A stretch of DNA of 64,000 bases from CAYUIG01 sp964444685. Its GTDB lineage: Bacteria; Gemmatimonadota; Gemmatimonadetes; Longimicrobiales; RSA9. The notes beneath the pieces were generated by a model. That model was given only the letters and a program-made list of their open reading frames with translations, ran no database searches and was not told the origin of the DNA. The stretch lies in the NCBI GenBank assembly GCA_964444685.1, contig CAYUIG010000001.1:124001-188000 (forward strand). The letters are read 5' to 3'. Shown in pieces: positions 44,211 to 59,600 of the stretch (the first letter of the stretch is position 1; each line of letters starts with the position of its first letter). The translations under genes and the position numbers were made by a program.

Positions 44211-44969
44211 ATGTCATGGGTAATCCGCTCCCGGGAAGCGCGGCGGGGGGAGGCGCAGCTGCGGCTGTTCTGCGTGCCGCATGCGGGGGTTGGTCCGTCG
44301 GCCTATCGGGGCTGGGCGCCGGCGCTGCCGGCGGGTGTGGAGATGGCGGCTGTGCTGCTGCCGGGCCGGGAGGGTCGGCTGCGCGAGCCGGCGCTGCGGG
44401 ACATCGGGCGAATGGCGGATGCTGCGGCGGAGGCGATGGCGGATGAGCTCGACCGTCCGTATGCGCTGTTCGGTCACAGCATGGGCGGGCTGGTGGCGTA
44501 CGAGCTGGCACGTCGTTTCCGTGCCGCGGGGCTGGGCGAGCCCGAGCACCTCTTCGTATCCGGCCGGCGGGCGCCGCACATGCCGTCGCGTCGATCGGCG
44601 ATCTCCCACCTCCCCGATGACGAGTTCGTGGCGGAAGTGGAGCACCGCTACGGCGGGATTCCGCGCCAGGTGCGGGAGCACAGGGAGCTGATGGATCTGC
44701 TGCTGCCGACACTGCGTGCGGATCTGGTCGCGGTCGAGGGATACAGCCCGGAAGCGGACCGTCCGCTGTCGTGTCCGGTGACGGCACTGGGCGGCGTGTC
44801 CGACGAAGAGACGAACCTGGAGGAACTGGCGGGCTGGAGCGGGTACACGACCGGGCGTTTTTCGGTGCAGCAGTTCGAGGGTGGTCATTTCTTCGTGCAG
44901 GAGAAGCGGGAGTCGGTGTTGTCGCTGGTGTCCAGGGAGCTGATGTCGGCTTTGGAGGGTCGGCCGTGA
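44211..44969 (+). CDS. Type II thioesterase (alpha/beta hydrolase, GrsT/RifR type)
   Basis: 252 residues, the usual family length. It has an N-terminal F-C-V-P-H-A-G strand, the nucleophile motif G-H-S-M-G with Ser90, a late Asp in G-G-V-S-D, and the catalytic His in G-G-H-F-F near the C-terminus, so the triad is complete. Family members work in trans on PKS/NRPS lines, removing stalled or wrong acyl groups and acetyl groups from mis-primed carrier proteins in the cytoplasm. It is the first gene of the plus-strand operon and overlaps the transferase gene by 4 bp (GTGA). Position at the head of a PKS/NRPS operon with a separate TE domain at the end of the line supports the editing role. Confidence 0.92.
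   Translation: MSWVIRSREARRGEAQLRLFCVPHAGVGPSAYRGWAPALPAGVEMAAVLLPGREGRLREPALRDIGRMADAAAEAMADELDRPYALFGHSMGGLVAYELARRFRAAGLGEPEHLFVSGRRAPHMPSRRSAISHLPDDEFVAEVEHRYGGIPRQVREHRELMDLLLPTLRADLVAVEGYSPEADRPLSCPVTALGGVSDEETNLEELAGWSGYTTGRFSVQQFEGGHFFVQEKRESVLSLVSRELMSALEGRP
44954..44959 (+). promoter_or_regulatory. Ribosome binding site deciding the GTG start of the phosphopantetheinyl transferase
   Basis: GGAGGG, 6 nt before GTG 44966. The frame is open back to about 44771 inside the thioesterase gene, but this site and the GTGA overlap favour 44966. Confidence 0.65.
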
Positions 44970-45712
44970 GTTCGGCAGCGGCGCTGCGGACGGACGGCGT
45001 GCATCTGCCGTCATCGGGCGAGGTGTGGACGTGGTGGGTGGACCTGGACATCACGCCGGAGCGGGCGCACGAGCTTACGTCGGTGTTGAACGAAGACGAG
45101 CGGACGCGTGCGGCTCGCTATCGCTTCGAGGTGCATCGCCGTCGCTTCATTGCCTGCCGCGCGGCGCTGCGGCGCATTCTCGCGGAATCTCTTTCCATCG
45201 ATCCGTCGGACGTGGCGTTCCGGTACGACGAGCACGGCCGGCCGGAGCTGGCGGCTCCGCTCGATCGGCACGGCCTGCGGTTCAACGTATCGCACTCGGA
45301 CCGGCTGGGTCTGATCGCGGTGGTGCGTGGCCAGCGGATCGGCGTGGACGTGGAGCGGATCCGCGAGCTGCGCGATCTGGAGCGCATCGCGGAGCGGACC
45401 TTCTCGGAGCGTGAGAACGCTGCGCTCCGCCGGTTGCCCGCGTCGCAGGTGGAGGCGGCGTTCTTCCGCTGCTGGACGCGCAAGGAAGCGGTGGTGAAGG
45501 CGCTGGGGACCGGCATCTATCACGGGCTGGACCGCTTCACGGTCACGCTGGTCCCGGATGAGCCGGCACGCCTCGTGGAGGCGGCGGACCGCGAGCTGGC
45601 CGTGGATCGCTGGGCGCTCGAGTCGCCTCCGCCGCCCGCGGGCGGGTTCGTTGCCGCGCTGGCGGTCGACCGTCCGGGTTTTCGAATCATCGATCGGAGC
45701 GTGTTCGCGTAA
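44966..45712 (+). CDS. 4'-phosphopantetheinyl transferase, Sfp type
   Basis: 248 residues from the GTG start. The core motifs of Sfp-type enzymes are present: G-V-D-V-E (Mg-binding Asp128 and Glu130) and W-T-R-K-E...K (Trp170, Lys173, Glu174, Lys178), plus the earlier F-N-V-S-H-S motif at about 106-111. It transfers phosphopantetheine from CoA to the conserved Ser of carrier domains, so it should activate the 11 ACP/PCP domains encoded here. It overlaps the thioesterase by 4 bp upstream and shares one base with the NRPS start (TAATG) downstream, so it is made together with its substrates. Length and motif set point to the broad-range secondary-metabolism class rather than the short AcpS class. 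Confidence 0.95.
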   Translation: MSSAAALRTDGVHLPSSGEVWTWWVDLDITPERAHELTSVLNEDERTRAARYRFEVHRRRFIACRAALRRILAESLSIDPSDVAFRYDEHGRPELAAPLDRHGLRFNVSHSDRLGLIAVVRGQRIGVDVERIRELRDLERIAERTFSERENAALRRLPASQVEAAFFRCWTRKEAVVKALGTGIYHGLDRFTVTLVPDEPARLVEAADRELAVDRWALESPPPPAGGFVAALAVDRPGFRIIDRSVFA

Positions 45713-48700
45713 TGACGGTTGCCGAGTTCCTGACGCATCTCGAGACGCTCGACATCAAGGTCTACGTCGAGGAAGGTCGCCTGAAGTGCAATGCGCCGCG
45801 CGGCGCACTGACGCCCGCGCTGCGTGAGGAGCTGGCGACGCGCAAGCAGGAACTGATCGATCTGCTCGGCAATGGCGCCGGCATGAACGGCGACGGCTCG
45901 GCGGAGGACTCCCTCTCGTTCGCGCAGCAGCGGCTGTGGTTCATCGACCGCATGCAGCCGGGCAGCTTCGCGTACAACATCACCGGTGCAATGCGGCTGC
46001 GCGGCCCGCTCGATCTCGGCGCGCTGGAAAAGACGCTCACCGAGCTGAACGAGCGTCACGAGCCGCTGCGCACCGTGTTCGCGGAGCGCGATGGGCAGCC
46101 CGTCGCCGTCGTGCAGCCGCCATCGAGGGCTCACATCGAAGTCATCGATGTAGCCGGTGCAGGCGAGGACGAGATCGAGGCGCGGCTCGAGGAGATGCTC
46201 GTCGCCGAGGGTCGCACGCCGTTCGATCTCACACGCGGCCCTCTGTTCCGGACGCGCGTGTATCGACTCGATCCTCAGCATCACGTCGTTCAGATGTCGC
46301 TGCATCACATCGTCGCGGATGGCTGGTCGCTCGGCGTGCTGGGCCGCGAGATCACGCTCCTCTATCAGCTGCACGCACAGGGTGTGGGTATGCGGCCGCC
46401 GCTGCCGGCGCGCTATGCCGATGTCGCGGCGCGCCAGCGCGCACGGCTCGCGGGCCCGCTCGGCAAGCAGCAGGCGGACTACTGGCGCGAGCGCCTCACG
46501 CCGCTGCCGCCGCTGCTGGACATGCCGTCGGACCGGCCGCGGCCCGCCGTGCAGACCTATAACGGCGCGGTCGAGGAGTACGAATTCCCGCCCGACCTGA
46601 CCGACGCGATCCGGAAGCTCGGCAGCCAGCACTCCGCCACGCGCTTCATGGTGCTGCTCGCCGCGTTCGATGTGCTGCTGCACCGCTACACGGGCCTCAC
46701 CGACATCGCGGTCGGCGCACCGATCGCGAATCGGAACGGTATCGAAGCGGAGAGCGTGATCGGCCTGCTCTTCAACACGCTGGTGATGCGTACGGACCTG
46801 AGCGGCGACCCGTCGTTCGTCGATGTGCTCGCGCGCGTCCGCGACGTCGCACTCGGCGCGTTCGCGAACCAGGACTTCCCGTTCGAGCGGCTGGTCGAGA
46901 TGCTGCGGCCGTCGCGCGACACCAGCCACTCGCCGCTCTTCCAGGCGATGCTGATCGTGCAGAACCTGCCGTTCGAGGCGATCGATCTGGCCGGCCTGAC
47001 CATCAGCCCGGTCCCCGTGCGCATCGGCTCCGCGAAGACCGACCTCACGATCGAGGTCATCCAGAAGAACGAGTCGCTGCACCTGTACATCGAGTACAGC
47101 ACGGATCTGTTCGATGGCCCGACGATCCAGCGCTTCGCGGAGCACTTCGAGCGCGTACTGCGCGCCGCGGTGACGGAGCCGGAGCGTCCGATCTCGATGC
47201 TGCCGCTGGTGGGCGATGCGGAACGCCGTCGCGTGCTGGATGAAGTGAACGCGACGCGCGCGGACGTCGGCACCGAGACCGTTCCGCAGCGGATCGCAGC
47301 GCGCGCGGCGGAACGCCCGGACGCCGTGGCAGTGCAGTTCGGCGAAACGAAGCGCAGGTACGCGGAGTTCGAATCGCGCACGGATCGTCTTGCGAGCTAT
47401 CTGCGCGAACGGGGCGCGAAGCGCGGCGAGCGGATCGGCATCCTGGTCGAGCGGTCGGCGGAGATGGTGGAGGCGGTGGTGGCGGTGCTGAAGACGGGCG
47501 CGGCGTACGTGCCGCTGGACCCGTCGTTCCCGCCGGATCGGCTGGCGTACATGCTGGAGGATGCGGGCGTGTCGCTGGTCGTGAGCCACGGCACGCTCAC
47601 CGAATCGCTGCCGCTGCCGGCCGGCGCGGAAGTGGTGCGTCTCGATGCGGACGCGGACGCGATCGCCGCAACACCGATCGACACCAGGGCGGAGGGTCCG
47701 GGCTTCGAGGATCCGGCGTACGTGATCTACACGTCGGGGTCGACGGGTCGGCCGAAGGGTGTGGTGGTGCCGCACGGGGCACTGGTGAATCTGCTGGAGT
47801 CGTTCCGTCTGGAACCGGGGATGGGGCCGGACGATGTGCTGGTGGCGGTGACGACGCTGTCGTTCGACATCGCGGGGCTGGAGCTGCTGCTGCCGCTGGT
47901 GTCGGGAGCGGCCGTGGTGGTGGTGGACCGGGCCACGTCGGCGGACCCGATGAAGCTGGGCCCGCTGCTGGAGTCGGTGAACGCCACAGTGATGCAGGCG
48001 ACACCGGCGACGTGGCGGCTGCTGCTGGAGGGCGGCTGGAGCGGGAAGCAGGGACTGCGGATCCTGTGCGGCGGCGAGGCGCTGTCGCCGGAGCTGGCGG
48101 ACAGGCTGCTGGCGACGGGTGCGGAGCTGTGGAACGTGTACGGCCCGACGGAGACGACGATCTGGTCGACGATGCACCGGGTGTCGAGCGTGGAGTCGCC
48201 GGTGCCGGTCGGTCGTCCGATCGCGAACACGCGGACGTACGTGCTGGATGGCCGTGGCGAGCCGGTGCCGGTGGGAGTGGCGGGCGAGCTGTACATCGGC
48301 GGCGCGGGCGTGGCGCTGGGGTATCACAACCGGCCGGAGCTGACGGCGGAGAAGTTCGTGGCGGATCCGTTCAGCGAGGAGCCGGGCGCGCGGATGTATC
48401 GAACGGGCGACCTGGTGCGTCGTCGTGCGGATGGTACGCTGCTGTTCCTGGGCCGTGCGGACGACCAGGTGAAGGTGCGCGGGTTCCGGATCGAGCTGGG
48501 TGAGATCGAGACGGTGCTGTCGCAGCATCCGGCGGTGGCGCAGGGGGTGGTGGTGGCGCGGACGGAGGGTTCGGGGAACGCGTCGCTGGTGGGCTACGTG
48601 AGGTGGAAGGACGGAGCGGGGGTGGAGCTGGGCGAGCTGCGGACGCACCTGCGCGAGCGGCTGCCGGAGTACATGGTGCCGGGCGTGCTGGTGACGGTGG

Positions 48701-51700
48701 AGAACTTCCCGATGACACCGAACGGGAAGGTCGACCGCCGCCGCCTCCCCGAGCCTGATGCCACAGCCGCGCCGTCGCGTCCGCCGTACGTCGCGCCGCG
48801 TGACGACCTCGAGCGCACGATCGCCGATGTGTGGGCTGCGGTGCTGAAGGTCGAGCAGGTCGGCATCGACGACGATTTCTTCGATCTCGGCGGCCATTCG
48901 CTGCTGATGGTGCAGGCGCAGACGCGCATTCGCGAAGCGACGCAGCGCGAGCTGTCCATCGTCGAGATGTTCCGTCACCCCACCGTTCGCGCCCTCGCCG
49001 GACACCTCGCCGGCGCAGAGCACGCGCGGGCGGATGACGACGAGGACTTCGATGAGCGCGTGCTTTCGTTCGCGCAGCAGCGGCTCTGGTTCATCGACCG
49101 CATGCAGCCGGGCGGGCACGCGTACAACATCAGTGGTGCGATGCGCCTGCGCGGACGGCTCGATCTGGGGGCGCTGGAGAAGACGCTCACCGAGCTCGTC
49201 GAGCGGCACGAATCCCTGCGCACGGTCTTCCCGGATGAGGACGGCCGTCCCATCGCCGTCGTGCAGCCCGCGGGTCCGATCCGCTACACGCTCATCGATC
49301 TGACAGGCGAGGCGGATCCGGAGAAGGAGCTGGATCGGCATATCCAGGAGGAGTGCCGCACGCCGTTCGACCTCGCGCGCGGGCCACTGTTCCGTGTACG
49401 CGTGTACCGACTCGCGCCCGATCAGCACGTCGTGCAGATGTCGCTGCATCACATCGTCGCGGACGGCTGGTCGCTCGGTGTGCTGTCGCGCGAGCTCACC
49501 GCACTCTACGATCTGCATTCGAGCGGGATCGGCACACCGCCACCCGTGCCGCCGCGTTACGCCCGCTTCGCCGCGCGCGAGCGCCGGCGCCTCGACGGAC
49601 CGGTCGGCGCGCAGCTGGCGGAGTACTGGCGCACACAGCTCGCGCCGCCGCCGCCGGCCGTCGATCTGCCGACGGACCGTCCACGCCCGGCGCTCCAGAC
49701 GTTCGACGGCGCCATCGAGCAGTACCACATCCGCCGCGAGCTCGCCGATGCGCTGCACGCGCTCGGCCGCAAGCACGGCGGCACGGACTTCATGGTGCTG
49801 CTCGCCGCGCTCGACGTGCTCCTGCACCGCTACACCGGCCTCACCGACATCGCCGTCGGCTCGCCCGTCGCCAATCGCAACGAGAGCGGCGCCGAAGGCG
49901 TGATCGGGCTGATGTTCAACACGCTGGTGATGCGTACGGACCTGAGTGGCGACCCGTCGTTCGGCGAGCTGCTCGCGCGCGTCCGCGACGTCGCGCTCGG
50001 AGCGTACGCGCACCAGGAGTTCCCGTTCGAGCGGGTCGTCGAGATCGTCAAGCCGCCACGCGACACGAGCCGCTCGCCGCTCTTTCAGGTGATGCTGCTC
50101 GTTCAGAACATGCCGATGGAGCCGCTCCAGCTCCCGGGCCTCTCGATCGAGCAGGTACCGGTCCGCATGGGGTCGGCCAAGACGGACCTGAGCGTCGAGG
50201 TGATCCAGGGCACGGACGGCCTGCACCTCTTCCTCGAGTACAATACCGACCTGTTCGACGCGCCGACGGTCCGCCGCTTCGCGGAGCACTTCGAGCGCGT
50301 ACTGCGCGCCGCGGTAGCGGAGCCGGAGCGTCCGATCTCGATGCTGCCGCTCGTGAGTGATGCGGAACGTCGCCGCGTGCTGGATGAAGTGAACGCGACG
50401 CGCGCGGACGTCCGCACCGAGACAGTGCCGCAGCGGATCACAGCGCGCGCGGCGGAACGCCCGGACGCCGTGGCAGTGCAGTTCGGCGAAACGAAGCGCA
50501 GGTACGCGGAGTTCGAATCGCGCACGGATCGTCTTGCGAGCTATCTGCGCGAACGGGGCGCGAAGCGCGGCGAGCGGATCGGCATCCTGGTCGAGCGGTC
50601 GGCGGAGATGGTGGAGGCGGTGGTGGCGGTGCTGAAGACGGGCGCGGCGTACGTGCCGCTGGACCCGTCGTTCCCGCCGGATCGGCTGGCGTACATGCTG
50701 GAGGATGCGGGCGTGTCGCTGGTCGTGAGCCACGGCACGCTCACCGAATCGCTGCCGCTGCCGGCCGGCGCGGAAGTGGTGCGTCTCGATGCGGACGCGG
50801 ACGCGATCGCCGCAACACCGATCGACACCAGGGCGGAGGGTCCGGGCTTCGAGGATCCGGCGTACGTGATCTACACGTCGGGGTCGACGGGTCGGCCGAA
50901 GGGTGTGGTGGTGCCGCACGGGGCACTGGTGAATCTGCTGGAGTCGTTCCGTCTGGAACCGGGGATGGGGCCGGACGATGTGCTGGTGGCGGTGACGACG
51001 CTGTCGTTCGACATCGCGGGGCTGGAGCTGCTGCTGCCGCTGGTGTCGGGAGCGGCCGTGGTGGTGGTGGACCGGGCCACGTCGGCGGACCCGATGAAGC
51101 TGGGCCCGCTGCTGGAGTCGGTGAACGCCACAGTGATGCAGGCGACACCGGCGACGTGGCGGCTGCTGCTGGAGGGCGGCTGGAGCGGGAAGCAGGGACT
51201 GCGGATCCTGTGCGGCGGCGAGGCGCTGTCGCCGGAGCTGGCGGACAGGCTGCTGGCGACGGGTGCGGAGCTGTGGAACGTGTACGGCCCGACGGAGACG
51301 ACGATCTGGTCGACGATGCACCGGGTGTCGAGCGTGGAGTCGCCGGTGCCGGTCGGTCGTCCGATCGCGAACACGCGGACGTACGTGCTGGATGGCCGTG
51401 GCGAGCCGGTGCCGGTGGGAGTGGCGGGCGAGCTGTACATCGGCGGCGCGGGCGTGGCGCTGGGGTATCACAACCGGCCGGAGCTGACGGCGGAGAAGTT
51501 CGTGGCGGATCCGTTCAGCGAGGAGCCGGGCGCGCGGATGTATCGAACGGGCGACCTGGTGCGTCGTCGTGCGGATGGTACGCTGCTGTTCCTGGGCCGT
51601 GCGGACGACCAGGTGAAGGTGCGCGGGTTCCGGATCGAGCTGGGTGAGATCGAGACGGTGCTGTCGCAGCATCCGGCGGTGGCGCAGGGGGTGGTGGTGG

Positions 51701-52175
51701 CGCGGACGGAGGGTTCGGGGAACGCGTCGCTGGTGGGCTACGTGAGGTGGAAGGACGGAGCGGGGGTGGAGCTGGGCGAGCTGCGGACGCACCTGCGCGA
51801 GCGGCTGCCGGAGTACATGGTGCCGGGCGTGCTGGTGACGGTGGAGAACTTCCCGATGACACCGAACGGGAAGGTCGACCGCCGCCGCCTCCCCGAGCCC
51901 GACATGAAGCGCGACGCCGTGCGGCCGACGTTCCTCGCGCCGAAGAACGCGATGGAGCAGGTAGTCGCACGCGTGTGGCAGGAAGTATTGAGGATCGATT
52001 CCGTGGGCGTGGATGACAACTTCTACGATCTCGGCGGGCATTCGCTGCTGATGGTGCAGGCGCAGACGCAGCTCCGGCAGACGACGGGGAAGGACATCTC
52101 GATCGTGGACATGTTCCGCTACCCGACGGTGCGCACGCTCGCCGCACACCTCGCCCGTTCGAACGGCAGGGCCTC

Positions 52176-52179
<4 letters not shown>
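45712..52179 (+). CDS. NRPS with two modules, docking-C-A-T-C-A-T, both predicted for glycine
   Basis: 2155 residues: TubC-like N-terminal docking domain 1-52; C1 about 66-500 (HHIVADG near 199); A1 about 525-1015; PCP1 (Ser1063 in GGHSL); C2 about 1115-1550 (HHIVADG near 1246); A2 about 1575-2063; PCP2 (Ser2111). No epimerisation, methylation or oxidation domain. Both A domains have the YTSGSTGRPKG loop, YGPTETT, YRTGD and the NGKVDR lysine. The pocket positions read by eye are D-I-L-Q-L-G-V-I-W(-K), one change from the known glycine code DILQLGLIWK, so both modules should load glycine. Residues 529-1015 and 1577-2063 come from identical DNA. C1 would join the finished polyketide to glycine 1; its docking domain matches the one on the last NRPS. 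The TAATG junction and a GTGA overlap with PKS H show translational coupling. Confidence 0.95.
47297..48755 (+). repeat. Copy 1 of a 1,459-bp perfect direct repeat (adenylation domain of glycine module 1)
   Basis: I compared this stretch line by line with 50441-51899 (offset 3,144 bp) and found no mismatch. The first differences are at 47296/50440 (g/a) and 48756/51900 (t/c). The identical block covers the whole A domain from before core A1 to just after the NGKVDRR motif. Outside it the two modules diverge quickly, so the repeat unit is a domain, not a module. Confidence 0.95.
50441..51899 (+). repeat. Copy 2 of the 1,459-bp perfect direct repeat (adenylation domain of glycine module 2)
   Basis: Identical to 47297-48755, same strand. 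The sequence 5' of it (end of C2) still resembles the end of C1 but with scattered changes, and the carrier domain after it differs clearly. Confidence 0.95.
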
Positions 52180-56611
<4,432 letters not shown>

Positions 56612-56615
<4 letters not shown>

Positions 56616-59600
56616 GCACAGCCGGCTTCCTCGAGCAGCTGCGCCGGCTCCAGGTGCACGTCCGCATCGAAGGTGATGCCGTGCGCGTGAGCGCGCCGCG
56701 CGGCGTGCTGTCCCAGGAGCTGCAGGCGGAGCTCGCGCGCAGGAAGCCCGAGATCCTTGCGTACATGCGCAACGGCGGCGGCGATCCGGGCCGCCCGCCG
56801 ATGACGCGCGCGGATCGCAACGCCGACCTGCCCCTCTCCTTCGCGCAGCAGCGCGTGTGGTTCCTCGAGCAGCTCGAGCCCGGCACGTCGGACTACACGA
56901 TCGCCGTCCGCAAGCGACACTACGGCACGATCGACGTCGACATCCTGCGCCGCGCACTCGGGTTCCTCGTAGAGCGTCACGAATCGCTGCGCACGACCTT
57001 CACACGCGTCGGCAGCGAGCCCGTTCAGCGCATCGGACCGCCGCGCCCGGTCGATGTGCGCACGATCGACCTGCGACATCTGCCGGTCGAGGCGCGTCGC
57101 GAATCCGCGGACCGTTCGCTCCGCATCGAAGCAGCACGACCGTTCGACATCGAGCGCGGTCCGCTCTTCCGCGCATGCCTCATTCACCTCGCGGACGACG
57201 AGCACGAGCTGCTCATCGCGATGCACCACCTCGTGGCCGACGGCTGGTCCATCGGGCTGCTCGCGCACGAGTTCGGCGTTGCGTACGAAGCCGTCTACAA
57301 CGGCGAGGAGCCGCAGCTCCCCGAGCTGCCGTACCAGTACGCCGACTACGCCGTATGGCAGCGCGAGTGGCTGACGGGAGACGTGCTCGACGAGCAGGCG
57401 CGCTTCTGGCGCAACGCGCTCGGCGGCGCGCCCGCGGCGCTGGAACTGCCCACAGACTATCCGCGCAATCAGGACCGGCCGCGCACCGCCGGCGGACACG
57501 AGTTCGGCGTTCCGCAGGAGGCCGCCGTCGCGCTGCGCGAGCTCGCGCGTTCGGAGGGCGCTACGCTCTTCATGGCCGCGCTTGCAGTGTTCGACATCCT
57601 GCTCGGACGCTATTCCGGCCAGGAGGACCTCGTCGTCGGCACCCCGATCGCCAACCGCGCCCACCCCGACGTACAGGGGATGGTGGGGTTCTTCGCAAAC
57701 ACGCTAGCGCTGCGCGCCGATCTTTCGGGCGACCCGTCGTTCCGTGAGCTGCTCGCGCGCGTCCGCGATCACTGCCTCGACGCGTACGCGCACCAGGACA
57801 TGCCGTTCGAGCGGCTCGTCGAAGAGCTGCGGCCGGAGCGGAGTCCGGGTCGCAACCCGATCTTCCAGGTCAGCTTCGTGCTCCAGGGGCACGAGACCGG
57901 CGCCGACTTCGACTACGTGACCGCGGCGTCACCCTTCGAGATGACGCTCTTCCTGCGCGAGCGCGCGTCCGAGCTGCTCGGCGCCGTCGAGTACCGCTCG
58001 GACTTGTTCGAATGGGAGACGATGGCGCGTATGTCACGCCATTTCGTCAACCTGCTCCAGGCCGCGGTCGCGAACCCGGATGCCCCCATCAGCCGACTGA
58101 ACATGCTCGACGAGCAGGAGCAGCGCCGCCTGCTCTTCGAGTGGAACGACACGGCGACGGCGTACCCGCACGATCGTTCGGTCACGGAGCTGTTCGAGGA
58201 TCGCGTCGACGCGACACCCAACGCCGTTGCACTCCGCTTCGCCGGGCAGGCCGTCACGTACGACGAGCTGGACCGGCGCGCGAATCAGCTCGCGCACCAC
58301 CTGATCGCGAAGGGTGTGAAGCCCGGCGCCGTGGTCGGCACGCTGATCGACCGTTCGATCGAAGCCATCGTCTCGACGATCGCCGTCCTGAAGGCAGGCG
58401 CGGTGTACGCGCCGCTCGACCCGCTCGCGCCCCCCGAGCGCCTGGGCTGGATCCTCGAGGACGCGCGCGCCGATGTGGTGCTGACCACGAATGCACTCTC
58501 AGCGCGGCTGCCGCGCGACGTGCGTTCGATTCGTGTGGATGTCGGGGCGGGTGCGATCGCCGAGCGGCAGGATGCGCGGACGGGGATCCACGTTGGGCCG
58601 ATGGACCCCGCGTACGTCATGTTCACCTCGGGGACGAGCGGCCGACCGAAGGGCGTCGTCATTCCGCACCGCGGCATCGTGCGGCTGGTCTGCGGGAACA
58701 CGTTCGCACATTTCGGCCCCGACGAGGTAATGCTCCAGCTCGCGACGTTCTCGTTCGACGCCGCAACGTTCGAGATCTGGGGAGCGCTGCTGCACGGCGC
58801 ACGCCTCGCCATCGCGCCACCCGGAACGCTGTCTCTCGAGGAGATCGAGACGGAGCTCGCACGCGAGAGCGTGACTACCTTTTTCCTGACGACCGCGCTC
58901 TTCCACCAGCTCGCAGAGCACCGCGTGTCCATGCTGCGCGGCGTCCGCCAGCTCGTCGTCGGTGGCGACGTCCTTGCGCCCCGCGCGGCACGCACCGCGC
59001 TGGCTGCTTGTCCCGATCTCCGTCTCGTCAACGGTTACGGCCCGACCGAGAACACGACGTTCACGACCTGTCACACCGTGGCCGCGGATGTGCCGCTGGA
59101 CCGGCCGATTCCGATCGGACGGCCCATCGCGAACACGCGCGTGTACATCCTCGACCGCGACATGAACCCGGTACCGGTCGGCGTGCCCGGTGAGCTCTGG
59201 ACCGCAGGTGACGGCCTCGCGCTCGGATACGCGAACCGGCCCGACTTCACCGAAGAGAAGTTCATCACGGACACGCTGCCGCACGGCGTGCAGGAGCGGC
59301 TGTACCGCACCGGCGACCGCGTACGCTGGCGCAATGATGGCACCATCGAGTTCCTGGGCCGCTTCGACGACCAGGTCAAGCTGCGCGGCTTCCGGGTGGA
59401 GCCCGCCGAGATCGAGGCGACGCTCCTCCGCATGTCCGGGGTTCACGAGGCGGCCGTCCTCGTTCGCGTCAACGGCGGCGGCGAGCGCAAGCTCATCGCG
59501 TGGGTCGTCGCACCCGGTCTGTCTGACGCGGAGATCCGCGGCGCGCTTCGTGAGTTCCTGCCCGAGTACATGGTGCCCGCGGAGTTCGTGCTGCTCGACG

